From Gordionus sp. m RMFG-2023 (taxonomy: Eukaryota; Nematomorpha; Gordioida; Chordodea; Parachordodidae), in the NCBI RefSeq assembly GCF_954871325.1, contig NC_088777.1, positions 36,991,366 through 37,055,365 of the forward strand: 64,000 nt of DNA, in the 5' to 3' direction. The notes below the pieces were generated by a model. The model was not told where the DNA came from. It did no database searches and was given only the letters and a program-made list of their open reading frames with translations. This document shows positions 1-13,358 of the stretch, in pieces (within the stretch, counting starts at the first letter, position 1; the number at the start of each line of letters is the position of its first letter). A program made the position numbers and the translations under genes.

Positions 1-3000
1 AATGTTTAACATGATTATTTGTCAGAATATAGAACCGGAAATTAAAAAAGATTCAAATTTTATTTTTTTTAAAATGGTACTGCTTCCCGTTCCTAAAAAA
101 ATTTAAATGGATTTTGACTTCTGGTTACTAGATTAAGTGTTGGCTCCAAGAACTATAGGCTATGGTAAGGGTTCTGGTTATATACTCCGGTTCATATAAA
201 TTTTAAATAGATTCTAGTTTCGGTTCCTAGAATTTTAAGAGAAGTGTAGCGGCCTCAGGCCCTCTTGGTTATGGTTTCAAACTCTATTCATAATTATAAT
301 TCCCGGTAATTTTTTTTAAAATTTTTAAAAAGTGACCTTAGCTTTTCCTTTTACTTTTATGTTTTGTTTTATTTTTATTTTAAAAGTAAAAATATAAGAA
401 ACTTATAAAATTAAAACGGAATTCATTGAAAAACAAATATACATCTCTTTCCATAATAAGCAAAAATCCTTCACATATCGAATTAAATTAATCATAAAAA
501 CAAAAATAGTAAATAGTAAATGAAATAATAAACTTATATTTATTTCAGAGACCTGCATAATTACCATTTGCACCGCCCGGTCTGGATTTTTTAAAATATA
601 TTATATTTGTTTTTAATTTTTATAGATAAGGGTTAGATATCTTTTGTAAAATATTTTAGGCCCAACCCAGTCCGGGTATATTTAAAAAAATTAAAACCCA
701 GTCCGGGCTTAAGACCGAAGTTTATTTACTATAACAAATATAATTTATAGCAATTTATAATATTTTATGATTTATACCTTATTTTTTAATTATTTGGGTT
801 TTAACTCTGTTTTGGCATTTTCAAAATCTTCATTTTTCTTTTCTTTTAGTTATATTATTTATTCAACGTTGCGTACGAATTAGAGACCGACGCGAGCCTA
901 ATTTTTTATTCATGCCCGCTCTCTCACGAAAGGCAATATTTTGATCATGCTATCATGCCCAAAAAATTCATGGTTTTTATATTTTTTTCGAGTTTCTCAA
1001 AACTTTATTGCTACCCTTACCATATTTTTTGAATTTATTGTATCATTAGTTTTCTATTTCTTTAATTCCATATTATTTAATAAAATAATTACCATTTATA
1101 AATCAATATTTTTATTTAAAAAATGAAAAAGCGTTTTGTGAATGTGATCCTTTTTATGTTCGTCTTTCCTCTAGTAAGCGATTGGCTATAGAAAAAATAA
1201 TCTTTCACTGGAAGCCGAACTTGCATGGGCTAATAAAATTTTACTAGCGAATTTTCTCAAAAAATGAAATGAATTTTCCTGCTTCCAAAACTTCAAAATA
1301 TTTTTATTGTTACTAAAATTTTAAGTCCAACCTCACAACTTTCAACGGTAGATGTTGTGGTCTCAGAATAATCTATAAATTCTCTAAATATTTTATTTAG
1401 AATATGCTGTTTTTATATGTGCATGATGAATTAAAAAGGCTGAAATTGATAGTTGGCATTGTGTTATGCATATCGTCGATTTTTAAATCATTTCGCATTT
1501 TTATTTATATATCTGCTGCCTTTTCATCGTCTGTTAAAAAATTAAAATTTTTGGATTTAGAATTAAGCTTATAATATGTAGTGGATGGATAATAAATCTT
1601 TTCTAAAAAAGAGATATAGCTCTGTTTTTTAGGGTTTTGCCTAATGGTTGACAAGATTTTAAGAATTTTTGTTTCTATAAATAAACTTCATTTATAGTGT
1701 GAGAATCTGAGCTCAGATTATCTGAGCATCCTTTGAATATTGATATAAAAGTGTCTAACTGGCATAAAAGTGTCACAACGACAACGTTTAATCATTGTGC
1801 ATCAAAACCTAAATATAAAAATAGAAAACAAATATATATATAAAAAGGCAATTAATAATAATTAGGAATTACGAAATCATAAAATCAACTTTAATTCTTT
1901 ATTCAAAATTATAATAGTAAAAAAATAAAATAAAATAAAATATAATTAAAAGTAAATTTTAGTTAAAATAATAATTCCAATTTTCGCATCATAATTTCTC
2001 CATTATATATCCTTTTTCTTTAATCAACATTTACATAGTCTCACTAGCGAAGAATAAAAAGTTCTACATCCCACTTGTTAAAACTGTTAAAGTATGAAAA
2101 AATCTACAAATCTCACGCGTTTTTTTCTCATTTACATAGACGGGGATATTTTAATAACACATTATTTTTGTTTACGATTTGCATAATGCATTTTTTTGTA
2201 AAGTAAAACTGCAACTTTTACGATTTGCATAATGCATTTTTTTGTAAAGTAAAACTGCAACAAAAAGAAAGTAAGTATTTTATCAATGGTCGATACTCTA
2301 TTTAATTCTTGCTTGTTATGCAGGTTATAAGAAACTTTCTATCATGATATATATAGTTTCATCTCGTTTTTATATCTTGCAATGGAATGTCTTAGCCTGC
2401 TGTTAACTGCAGATTGTTTAAAATATCGCACTATCTTTTTTTACACCATTTATATTTAAAGCTATTTTAGGTAAGCAATTATCAAAAATATAATGCTTAT
2501 TGACATTGTATTCTTTTATCACTTAATTCAATATACATTACATTTTAAACATTGCATCAATTATCTTTTAGATTTATAGGTAAATATAAGAAAATTTAAA
2601 CAATAAGTTAAGATATTTAATTTTCCTTTTAATTTTAACTGATTATAATTTGATTACAAATGATTTTAGTATATAGTAAAGATAAGTGAAAATAAAACAT
2701 ATTTAAATTAAATTTATTGCCAAATTTCCTTTGCTGAACGAGAGTTGAGAGATTTTAAATTATTTTTCATTCAATTGAAATTTAATAAGATGGGGGGAAA
2801 ATCCTGTTTATATAATGTGTAATTTTTTTTTCTCAAAAATTATTCCTTTTTTAAGAGGAATTAAATTAGAAAATATATAATATAATTATAAAATTGAAAA
2901 TTTATATCCATAAAAAAACAATTTTTATTAAAATTTCCGTGATTCACGGGAAATTTATGTTCATGCCCAATCACGACTGGCAAAATTTTGGGAAGGCCCG

Positions 3001-4247
3001 TCACGCACATTCATGCCGAATAATTTAAAATTTATTCACACATGCCGTGACTCATCGTGTCACGCGTAATTTTATGGCCTGCCCCCACATCTAGTAAGAA
3101 TCCTTTACACCAATCAAAACGATAAATTGTATTATATTTATTTAAAAACATTAATTAAATCATTTACACCATTATTTACAAAATGTAAAATAAATAATCG
3201 AATTTCAAAAATATTTTCAAAATGAATTTATTTAAACTTGAAGGTCAAAAATATGGATTACTTTTTAGATACATTTTTAAACTTCTAAGTATATTAGTAA
3301 GCCTTAGCCTATTTTTTTTCGCCTAGTTTTTTTATATCTTATATTTTTTTTTAAATCACAAAATAAATAATTAACTGTTATTTTAATATCGAAAAAGAAG
3401 GATAGTAGTATTTTTAATTTTATTTCAATTTAATACAGATATGTTTTATATCTTTTTTTGCAACTAATTAATAATAATATCAATTATAATCACGGTAGTT
3501 TAGTTTACATAATTTAGACCAATGACATTCATTGATTTAGATTATGTATATAAGTCTTTTTTTAATTTATCGATCTGAAACGGGAATTGTTTTCTTATTT
3601 TTGGATAATTAGACATACTTTCGTTTCTTGCTATAAGTTTCGTAAGATTTCCGTTTCATAGGTTTTGATTTCTGAAATGTCTTTGACTATTGAGGTTTGG
3701 ATAAAAATAATTTGTTTTGATTATAGTTTATTGATAGTCTATATTTTGCATCGAAACAATTTTATTTTGAGAGTCTATTTAGGGTATATTTTTCATTGTT
3801 TCAACCGTCTTATATATATTGAGCTCTAACTTATTCTATTTCTCTTTTGGTTAATATGATCCAATAATGCTCCAATGTCTCTTTATTTTTCAAAATAATT
3901 TTAATAATAATTTCTGATTTTGTAAAAGTCCTTAACTTTTAATTATATTTTATGGTTTTGTTTATTGATATGTATTTTTATTTTTATTTCCATAAGATAA
4001 AACATAATCATATTTTCGGGAATCTTTTGCGTTAAATTTTACAATTCTAATTAATTTATCCTTTTATTTTAAATTTTCAAAACGAATATTAATTATTATA
4101 TCAATTTAGCATTAACAGTTGAGGTTTAATTGATTTTTATTAATTAAATTATTATGTAACCCTAATTAAATAAATATAAAGATTTATTAATTGAAAATTA
4201 ACAAATTTAATATTGTAAGCCGAGTTTAAAATCACTATTTAAATAAA
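1..4247. other. AT-rich non-genic region with repeat debris
   Basis: No reading frame here looks like a gene; the only one of 60 codons (941-1126) is low-complexity F/I/L-rich. The stretch holds short GC-richer islands (about 546-715, 870-935, 2930-3080) that read like ends of hAT-type miniature elements, and one 45-bp tandem duplication. I see no tRNA, rRNA or convincing exon. Confidence 0.6.
2171..2262. repeat. 45-bp tandem duplication
   Basis: Two identical 45-bp copies (2171-2215 and 2218-2262) beginning tttacgatttgcataatg lie head to tail with a 47-bp period. They look like a recent local duplication. Confidence 0.9.
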
Positions 4248-4506
4248 ATGACTTTGCGATTTAAAAATTTAAGCATTAAAGACTTTATGAAAAAAACTAA
4301 AGATAAAAGTAGCAATAATCTTGAGGACCAAAGAAGTGGATTCAATAATAAAGCTGGTGATGAACAAAGTATATTTTATACAGTTTTTAAAATTCAAACT
4401 TTGATTTAGTTGAAAGACGATTAATTGTAGTTTTAAAAGATATAAATATTGAAAACAAAAATGCTAAAAGAAAGAAAATAGGTAAATAAATTTATATATA
4501 AGGCTG

Positions 4507-4570
4507 TGTCCAAAATGTTTTGAAAAAATCCTTAAAATTTTCACAAATTAATAACAAAACACTTTGGACA
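4507..4570. repeat. 16-bp inverted repeat hairpin
   Basis: TGTCCAAAATGTTTTG at 4507 is matched by its reverse complement at 4555-4570 with one mismatch, leaving a 32-base AT-rich loop. It sits in the intron between transposase-gene exons and may be a tiny MITE. Confidence 0.6.
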
Positions 4571-5211
4571 TTTAAGTTTTAAAAAATAAAAATTTATTAG
4601 TTAATTATCTATTTTAATGAAAGGTTTCTATTTCACTTGATCATAATTGAAGTTATATGTTTTTCCTATTTCCTCCCAAATTTGCCTAATTTCTATAGAA
4701 TTTCTATTTAAGTCATTTTTCACCAGAGTATTAAACAATATTGATTTCTTTAGTTTTCAAGTTAAGCAAAAATTGCTTTACAATATATTTTCACCTTTCA
4801 GGAGCAGGACACTAGAAATGGAAATTTTTTTTAAAATTTTTCTATTATAATCACATAAGGTGATGTCAAAATATTAGCTAAATAAAACATAGTAAATATT
4901 TTCTATATAAATAGTCAATATCTTAAAAAATCATACACTATTATTCTTTTTACATTAATAAAGATAATATTGGCTAAATTGTTTACTCAATCATTCTTTC
5001 ATAATTTGATAATTATATATTTATTTGTTTATCCTAACTTAATAATAAACTATATTTTAATAAAAATGCTAAATAAATTTAGAATAGTTTGCTTATTTAT
5101 ATATATTTTTGAAAAATGGACACTATAATATGGAATATTACTTTTTATATATTATATTTACAAAAATAAATACACTGGAAAGAAATACATTTTAAAATTA
5201 ATTTTATTTAG

Positions 5212-5703
5212 ATTCATTGAATAATGAAGAAAGTATTGTGAATGACATGATTGTAAATAATGTAAGTACAGAAGGAAAGAAAATAGGTAAAAAATTAATT
5301 TATATATAAGATATTTTATTTATAAAATAATAGAAGCACTATGTGTGGCTCAATCTGAAGATATATGTGAGATCCAATGTACAGATATCTCTGAATGTAT
5401 TAATTTTTTAAATATAATTAAATTAAATATAAAATTTTATATAGACATAGAATCTGAAGAGGATACTACAACAAGCCAGATTCTTGGTAGCAGTAAATAT
5501 AAAGGTATATTGGATAAAGAAGTTTTATTGCAACAAATTACATTTGATGAAATACATTTTAAAATTAATCTTATTTAGATTTATTAAATAATGAAGAAAG
5601 TATTGTGAATGACATGATTGTAAATAATGTAGGTACAGAAGGAAAGAAAATGGGTAAATTAATTTATATATAAGATATTTTATATTTATTTATAAAATAA
5701 TAG
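5212..5703 (+). repeat. Duplicated exon cassette, 367-bp period
   Basis: The exon at 5212-5286 and the exon at 5579-5653 are near-identical (both encode NNEESIVNDMIVNNV) and are followed by nearly the same donor and intron. The downstream exon starts (EALCVAQS at 5334, EAIRLAQS at 5704) are also related. All junctions are phase 1, so the duplication keeps the frame. A second tandem duplication of about 125 bp covers the intron at 5740-5979. Confidence 0.75.
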
Positions 5704-8087
5704 AAGCTATACGTTTGGCCCAATCTAAAAATAACAACTATTCAAGTATTTTTTTCATTTTAACAATATTTTTCTTCAAATATATAATATTTGTCATAAT
5801 TTTCATAAAAGCAATAATATTTTAATTTTTATATTAATATTTGTCACTTTTTTAGAAGAGCTTATACAAGTATTATTTTTATTTTAACAATGTTTTTCTT
5901 CAAATATATAATATTTGTCATAATTTTCTAAAACCAATAATATTTTAATTCATTTATTAATTTTTATCACTTTTTTCAGAAGAATTAGATCTGAGTACTA
6001 AAACAACTGGTCCTATGCAACCTATATTAGGTGCCTATCCATATATTGGAATGGGTAAAGATAAACGATGCTTTCAAACTCAGTGGTACAAATCCTTTCC
6101 CTGGATTAAATATAGCATAACCAGAAACTCTATTTTTTGTTTTCTTTGTCGTAATTTTCCCACTCAACCTCAAAAAGAATACCTTTTTAATCAAGGTTAT
6201 CAAAAATTTCGTAAGGTAGAATACTTAACAACTCACGGAGCAACAAATGGTCATGCAACGAATGTAATTCTCTGGAACCATTTTAAACAATCTTTGATAG
6301 AAGGCACCATTAAAGAAAAATATATAGCTCTAACTAAATAAACAATACTTGAAAGAAGAGAATATTTGAAACGATTATTCAAAATTATAATACTAAGTGG
6401 TAAGTTGGAACTTCCCCTTAGAGGTCATTATGAAAGTAAGACAAGCAATAATCAAGGAAATTATTGTGAAATATTAAACTGTTTGAAAGAGTATGATCCA
6501 TTTTTAATAGCATATAAACCACCAGGCAATGCTCATTATTGCTCACCTCAATCACAAATCAAATGCTATCTGCAGCTGGAAACTTAATCGTAAAGTACAT
6601 AACATCAGAAATAAGGGAAGCAGGCTATTTTGCTGTCATGGCTGATGACACTCGTGATGTTAGCTCATATGAGCAATTTAGTATATGTGTTAGATATGTT
6701 GATAAAACAAAAACACCAAAGGAATCTTTTATATCTTTTCAAAAAGTTGAAGACTTAGATGCAGAGTCATTAACGAAGACATTAATAACAACCTTAAACA
6801 ACAATTCCACAAATGCAATTTGCGTTGCTCAAGCATATGATGGTGCAAGTGTTATGAATGGGCATCTTTCAGGAGTCCAGGAAAGATATCGCCAAAATCA
6901 CAAAATGGCTATATATGTGCACTGCTATGCGCATAAACTCAACCTTGTACTGATCTCTGCCTGCAAATCAGTACCTCAATCTAGAAAGTTTTTTAATGTA
7001 TTAGAAGGTATTCATGCTTTTTTCTCAATATCTGTTATCTATCACAATAAATTTCTTGATTTGCAATTAAGATTAGGGTTAAAATCCAAAAATATTGATG
7101 CCTTGAGTTCTACACGTTGGGGATCCCATATTAGAACTATAGAGGCAGTAAAAATGACTTTCCCTGCAATTATTTCTTATCTAGAAAATATAGACCATGG
7201 TGATATGGTGAAAGCAAAGGGAATTTTATATATTCTTTTACAATATGATACAATTATGTGTATGTTTATATTCCAAAAATTATTATCTATGTGTTCCAAT
7301 ATTTCTATTTTTTGCAAAAATCAGATTCGGACATATCAACAGCATTGGCTCTTATTGAGTCTCTTATCAGTTCTTTGTCAAATTTAAGAAATAATTCGTA
7401 TTTTTCTTCATTATTTACCGAAGTAAATAAATTTTGCAATTTATATAATATAAAAATAACAAATAAAAGAGCAAATATACCTTCTACCATTTTGAATAAT
7501 TATATTCAAATAGATTATATTGTTTCTTCTAATCATTCTGATCAAACAGAAACTTTTTATAAGTGTCATGTCTTTTATCCAATTTTGGATATTATGATAA
7601 ATGAATTAAAAAAGAGATTTTGCCAAGAAAACACAGATATTTAATAGCTATAAATGCTTTACATCCCTCCTCCCCCCTTTTTTTAAATAATGATATCATT
7701 AAACCATTTATCTTACATTATAATCTTCCTGATCCAATGGAAGAATACATAATATTAAAGTCTTATATTTTAAATAATAAAAAACACGAATCTACGTGTA
7801 AATCAATAATAGATTTGATAAAAATCTTACCCATAGATATATTCCCTCGTATATTTAATTGCCTTAAAATTGCGTTAACTATACCTTTTAATTCCTGCTT
7901 ATGTGAAAGATCGTTTTCAGCATTAAAACGGGTGAAAACATGTCTTCGATCGACAATGAGTCAGGAACGATTAAATTCGTTGGCTCTATTGAGCATAGAA
8001 AAAAATATTATTAATACCATTCCTATAGATCACATTATAGATAAATATGCAATAATGACTAGCCGGCGTAGAGAACTTATTTTATAA

Positions 8088-9442
8088 ATAATTTAACCTT
8101 ATAATTTTTGAAACGCAATTTTAGGCGTTAGTATCTGCGAGTAAATATATCGTTTAATATTTATTTTATAAATTTTTTTTTCATATCCAAAATTAGCTAA
8201 AAGACATGGTGCTTATAAAAAAATTCTTTTTGAGATAGGAAAAAATCAGAAAAAAACAGTAAATACTTTCTTTTGATATGATCATGAAAAATTTAATTAA
8301 AAATATTTGAATACATTGACAATACAATAATATATAAGATCTTAATTGCTTTCATCATATCACTATGGTACTTATTTTCTAGCTCCCAAATTATTTATTT
8401 CTAATTTGGCACACTTAAATTGTAAATAACTCAAGGCTTCAATATATTTGCATAATTTCTTCCAAACATAATTTCTTCCAAGATTTTAGGTGTTTTTGCT
8501 TTACCAATATATCTAACATACTAGATTTTGATATGAGTTAACATCGTGTATGTCATGGCTATGACTGCAAATTAACCAGCATCTATTATTTGTGTGGCTA
8601 TGTAATTTAACATTATTACTACAGCTGCTGAGAGCATATGATTGCATAATTAAGATGAGCAACAATGATCAACTGTCCAGTAGTTTATATAGGATTAAAA
8701 ATGGAAGATAATCTTTTAGAAATTTAATATCTCACAATAATTTTCTCGATTACTTATCTAGCTTCCATCATGTCATCTAAGAGGAAGCTCTAACCACCAT
8801 ATAGTTTTATGATTTGGATTGGTCGTTTATATTCTCTTCTTCAAGAATTGTTGATTTGGTTAGGCCTATAAATTTTTCCTTATTAGTCCATTCTATAAAA
8901 CTTTGTCTAAAATGGTAAGAGAGAGTTTTTCATGACCTTTTGTTAATGTTAGTTGCTTAGAATTATATTGCCTTATGGGGTTTTTAAAAACATTAACAAT
9001 TGAAGCATATGTATGAATTAATTAATCGGTTTTATCACTTGTAATTCTTTAGACGCGAAATTTTTTATATCAGCAATTTAAAATACTTTATACTGTAGTA
9101 AATCGATTTTGTATTGAAAAATTTGTAGAAATGTATTGTTTTAATTATTTATATTCTAGTCTTAATTATTTATATTCTAGTCTTAATGATATTTATATTC
9201 TAGTCTTAATGATCTTTATATTCTAGTCTTAATGATATTTATATTCTAGTCTTAGTCTTAATTATTTATATGCTAGTTTATTTTGTACGTATAATATAAT
9301 AAAAAAACAAAATATGAAAATAAGAATAATCCTTCAAGAGTTTAGTAATTTTTCGCAAATTAGGGGGTAGGGGGGGGGCGAAGCTCCCCATAAATTTTTT
9401 TTAGTTGAGCCCCCTGAGATTGTAAAGGCTAGCGACGCCCCT
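8088..9442. other. AT-rich non-genic stretch with short tandem repeat
   Basis: No supported gene. At 9140-9290 a 21-24 bp unit (tttatattctagtcttaat) repeats about six times. At 9365-9444 the minus strand reads CAGGGGCGTCGCTAGCC, a sequence typical of one end of hAT-type elements; I did not find the partner end. Confidence 0.5.
9140..9290. repeat. Minisatellite, about 22-bp unit
   Basis: About six imperfect copies of ttaatgatatttatattctag arranged head to tail. Confidence 0.8.
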
Positions 9443-9482
9443 GATTGAGAGGGAAGGGTTGAGAGTAAGGGGCTTTTTTTTT

Positions 9483-9567
9483 CAGGAAAACTAATTCCCC
9501 CGTCAGAAAATAACTGACATTTGATGTATTATATTAAATTTATTTCTTCTTTTTTTTCAACAGCTAC
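9483..9567 (+). repeat. 85-bp direct repeat, left copy
   Basis: The sequence starting aggaaaactaattcccc and ending cagctacaaca recurs almost exactly at 11799-11882. It contains a very good splice acceptor (pyrimidine run then CAG). An upstream 32-bp segment (9445-9476) recurs in inverted orientation at 11531-11562, so the intervening block is bounded by a mixed direct and inverted repeat structure. Confidence 0.8.
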
Positions 9568-9688
9568 AACACGCCCACCCTTCACAAGCCCAGCTTCCCT
9601 CTCTCTGTGGTGGTGTTGTATCGAATCGTCCCTTTGAATTGTATCAGTACGCCTTGAAGACGTTCAGGGAATTTATCGAATCGTCTCC
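9562..9688 (+). CDS. Candidate orphan exon
   Basis: Immediately after a strong acceptor (ttcttcttttttttcaacag) a GC-richer frame stays open for over 40 codons and ends in a TAA near 9735. It includes CGGVVSNRPFELYQYALK and TFREFIESSPLM. I do not recognise the protein and could not join it to another exon. The opposite strand is also open for about 35 codons here, so strand and reality are uncertain; it could be element-derived. Confidence 0.35.
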
Positions 9689-9689
9689 C

Positions 9690-11798
9690 CTTATGATGAT
9701 TTATAATATAATATCTCCAATACATTTCGATATATAATCGCGAAAACACATATTATCAATAATAACATGTACATTGGGGTATCTGCATTTATAATCTATG
9801 GAACATTAATATGGACAATGTAATATCAGCAAAACATAATAATTCATTCATTTTAAGACATTTGGGAAATAGGAGCTATAATATACATTATTTGGGTATG
9901 ATTAATTTAGGAAATAATGATTTTACATATAATACTGTAATGTGAACACATGGGCTATGTGTGAAATGCAATTTCAACACATGTAATTGTCCTTCTGTCA
10001 TGTAAACAAAATCAAAGCTACATTTTTATAAATATCTCCTAAAATAGATATAAAAATCCATTTTTAGGTATTAAAAATAATTGTGAAAATTTGCCGAACA
10101 AAGATTTTAAATAAAATTACAAGACATGTTTAGAAATAAATTTAATATTTTATAGGGAGGAAAAATATATAATATGTAGAAATTACAATATTTTCCATCT
10201 AGGAATTACTCAGTGTCCTAAGAAAAATATACCATTTCTACCTAACTCTGCCATCACAATTAGCACAAATTCACAAAAATGTAGAATGCAAAGTAACAAA
10301 AATTGAGAATATAATGGGCTATATGGTATATATGTAAAGAATTTTAATTCACAATATAAAATAATTTGAGTCTTTTATTTATTTATTTTTTATAAATGTT
10401 CATAATATAAATAGTAAAATGTGATGTGCTATAAAATTATTACAAAGATAAAAAAAAATGTAATATGCAACATAAATTTACAAAAAAAATTTACACAAAA
10501 AAAACTTTCTCCAGTATGCAAACTAAACAATATTCCCACCTCAACGCATACCCATCAACATGGGATGACCTTATCTGTAAAAATATTTTCCCTTCACATC
10601 ATTGCATACCATAAAAATAATATAATAAAAATAATATAATAATTGCAAATAAAACTTTTTATAAAATTTTATAATTAAAAAAAAATATATATATATTAAA
10701 TAGAAAGATTTCATAATTTAAAAAAAAAATATTACACATCATCTAATATATCATATAAATCCCTACCCAATTTATATATATCTAAATCAAAATAACTATC
10801 CACATCTAACATTATAGATATTATTCTGACTTCATCATACTTCAATTCCTTTAAATTATCATTCATAATTAAATATATCGTATGTGTAATTCACATTACA
10901 CCCTATTTCATAAAAATGGTTAATTACTTCAAAATAAACAACATTAACTCACCCTCAATAGATCCCTTAATAACATATCAACCTTAATTGAAACTGAATT
11001 ACATATACAATATATTAACATTAATTAATATTCCACACATGTCCATCCCTTTAAAAACCCAAAATGCATAATTATATAACACATACTTTACTACAAAAGT
11101 CCATTTCTATATATATTTTCATAAATTTCAAATATTTAATTATTTAGCAATCCTTTCTGTCCTGCTGATCTTGAGGTCTTATCATCCTATGATGGAATAC
11201 CTATAACACCATTCAATGAGCCTTAAGGCGTACCAAATAATAAGACCATATCTACTGTCAAAATTGGATGTACAATATACATCTAGACATATAATATACC
11301 AAATATTACTGTCTTAAATTCCTGATCTTATTTTCATATTCCTGCCTAATACTCATTACATACTTTCTATCTTAAGCTTTGTAAGCTAAACATTTAAAAC
11401 AAAATTATGGAATCCCTTAAACTCACCTCTTAATCTCACCTACCCCTGTATAGTGATTAGTACTTATGCGTTGTGTACCTAAATCCTTATGTTGTCGATC
11501 CTGGTTTGCGGTCAACATTATTGAAATAAAAGCCCCTTACTCTCAACCCTTCCCTCTCAATAACATAACTTAACAATCCAAAACGATCCTTTTAATAATA
11601 TTAAATAAATATAATAAACATTACTATAAGTCCACTTTATTTATGCACATATAACATTATATTTCATAAACATATTAAATCTTCCCGTCTTCATCCAATA
11701 TCATGTCTTCTTCACTCCAAATCGCAAACAAAGAAACTTTTATTGTTCTTTTCTAAAAACAACCCATGTGGTCATTTCGTTTTCCTCCCATCCACCAG
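9690..11798. other. AT-rich insert between direct repeats
   Basis: No supported gene. The block lies between the two copies of the 85-bp direct repeat and contains the inverted 32-bp copy at 11531-11562. A short open stretch after an acceptor-like TTTAG at about 11144-11230 (NPFCPADLEVLSSYDG) might be an exon but cannot be linked to anything. Confidence 0.4.
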
Positions 11799-11882
11799 GA
11801 AAACTAATTCCCCTGTCAGAAAATAACTGACATTTGATGTATTATATTAAATTTATTTCTTCTTTTTTTCAACAGCTACAAC
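11799..11882 (+). repeat. 85-bp direct repeat, right copy
   Basis: Near-identical to 9483-9567, differing by single-base indels in the C run and T run. The sequence diverges right after ctacaaca in the two copies. Confidence 0.8.
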
Positions 11883-12354
11883 AGTTAAGAAGGTATTATA
11901 CCCCATTTTTAAATTTTCAATTCTCTTTTTGATTTTTCCTGCAGCACTTTAAAAGTCTTTAACTTTTAATAATTGTTTAATGGTTTTTTATTAATAAATG
12001 TTTTCTTTTATTAACCTTTTTATCTAAATATACACTCAACCTTTTACTCTGATTTTTTTCTTACTTAATTGCTTGACTTCGCGAATCTTATATATATAAA
12101 TTTACAATTCGAAATAATTTTTTTTTTTTTCATTTTCAAAGCGATGATATAATTATTTTTATATGAAATTAAAATAAATATAAAAAATTTCGAGCGGCCT
12201 AGGTTTAAAATTTTCAGGCCCCTGGGTATTTCCAAAAAATATGGGCCTGCCCAGGGTTATTTTAATAAAAATTTACAGCACCTATAAAAAAAAATTTTAA
12301 CGGCTCGTATTTATAAAAAAAATATATTCGGTTTCATTCGTTTTTTTGGGACAA

Positions 12355-13358
12355 TTCCGTTGTCCCAAACACTCCTCGACCCTCCTCCTGTTTACAGAGA
12401 GACTGGGATACTCCACTCAACGAAGGCTCCGTCGCTTACCTAAAATCGAGCCTTCATGACGACGATCTCACAGTCTTTCACCAATTAAACCAAGGATCGG
12501 GTTACGAGTTTCTGGAAACTATTCCCTCCAACAACCTCGACTTGTTGCTGACCGCTGACGAGCTAAGATTTGCCATTGGATTACGGCTCAATTGCGAAAT
12601 TGTTCTACCGTACCAGTGCAAACATTGCGAAACCAGCGTCGATCGCAAGGGCAGACATTGCCTCCATTGCCGCTTTTGCCGAGGCCGTTTTCCACGGCAC
12701 ACCAATTGCAATGACATCATATTGCGCGCTCTCAAATCCGCAGGCATTCCACCAAGACTTGAACTGACCGGCATTTTTAGATCCGACGGAAAACGTCCTG
12801 ATGGAATGTCCTTAATTCCTTGGTCAAGGGGCCAGCTACTAGTCTGGGCTTCACCTGCATTGACCCAAATGCACCATCCAACCACAACGTCGATGCCCTC
12901 GCTCTAGCAGAAACTCGTAAAACTATCAAATATAGTTCCATAGACCCCTCTTTCTTATTCATACCTATCGCCTGCTCTACTCTTACCACCTTCGGTAGCA
13001 AAGCTCTAAGTTTTTTTAAAGAATTAGGCAAACGAATTCTGGAAAAAACCGATCAGCCTAAAGAGTCCCTTTTCTTACGACAAAGACTTGCTACCGCCAT
13101 CATTCGCTCTAACTACCTAAGTTTCATCTCTTCCATTGAATAATCTCATATGTCTATGCTCTCTCTCTCCCTTCTCTTTCCTAGTTTCCATTCTTTTATC
13201 CCTTACCCTCTTTCGCAAATTATATTTTCATATTTTTTTTACCTTTATTAATTTTACCATATAAAAAAATTTATTATTTGCTATAAACTTTTGATAACAT
13301 ATTATATCAGCAACTATTGAAATAAAGAGAGAATATACCTGTCAAAAAAAAAAATTTA
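12355..13358 (+). pseudogene. LINE copy 1: C-terminal zinc knuckle and restriction-like endonuclease
   Basis: This is the 3' part of a non-LTR retrotransposon whose protein copies its RNA at a nicked chromosomal target. The frame runs from at least 12359: CLQRDWDTPLNEGS at 12389, zinc knuckle CKHCETSVDRKGRHCLHC at 12620-12672, then GRFPRHTN and RSDGKRPDGMSLIPW at 12779-12824. The RPD element fits the PD-D core of the R2-type restriction-like endonuclease. A single-base frameshift near 12846-12850 moves the frame to FTCIDPNAPSNHNVDAL, which continues to TAA at 13141. The 3' UTR ends in gaaataaagagag and an A run near 13346-13357, as expected for a LINE tail. The reverse transcriptase domain is missing (5' truncation). 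The copy is much richer in GC than its surroundings, suggesting a young insertion or a different mutational history. Confidence 0.85.

Larger units (their letters stand above)
4248..8087 (+). pseudogene. hAT transposase gene (ZMYM1-like, TTF zinc finger), broken
   Basis: A transposase-derived gene of the zinc-finger MYM-type/DUF4371 hAT group, which moves DNA by cut and paste in the nucleus. I place 5' exons at 4248-4368, 4410-4481, 5212-5286, 5334-5504, 5579-5653 and 5704-5745 and a main exon from 5980, all joined in phase 1. The TTF-type zinc finger is at 6015-6180 (GPMQPILGAYPYIG, then FCFLCRNF). The catalytic part follows: MADDTRDVSSYEQ near 6640, YDGASVMNG near 6838, HCYAHKLNLVL near 6920. 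The hAT C-terminal dimerisation region is at 7880-8060 (CERSFSALKR). The frame is broken by a stop at 6339-6341 and by shifts near 6550, 7260 and 7630, so it is not functional as read. TIRs were not identified. The family is clear; the upstream exon chain is inference. Confidence 0.8.

Noticed and set aside
941-1126. 61-codon frame and other I/F/L/N/K-rich frames (for example 4647, 13727, 25169, 34620, 53168)
   Set aside because: Low-complexity translations typical of AT-rich non-coding DNA, with no motif, splice context or homology pattern.
12502-13031. Minus-strand frames opposite LINE copy 1
   Set aside because: They are antisense to a clear zinc-knuckle and endonuclease reading on the + strand.
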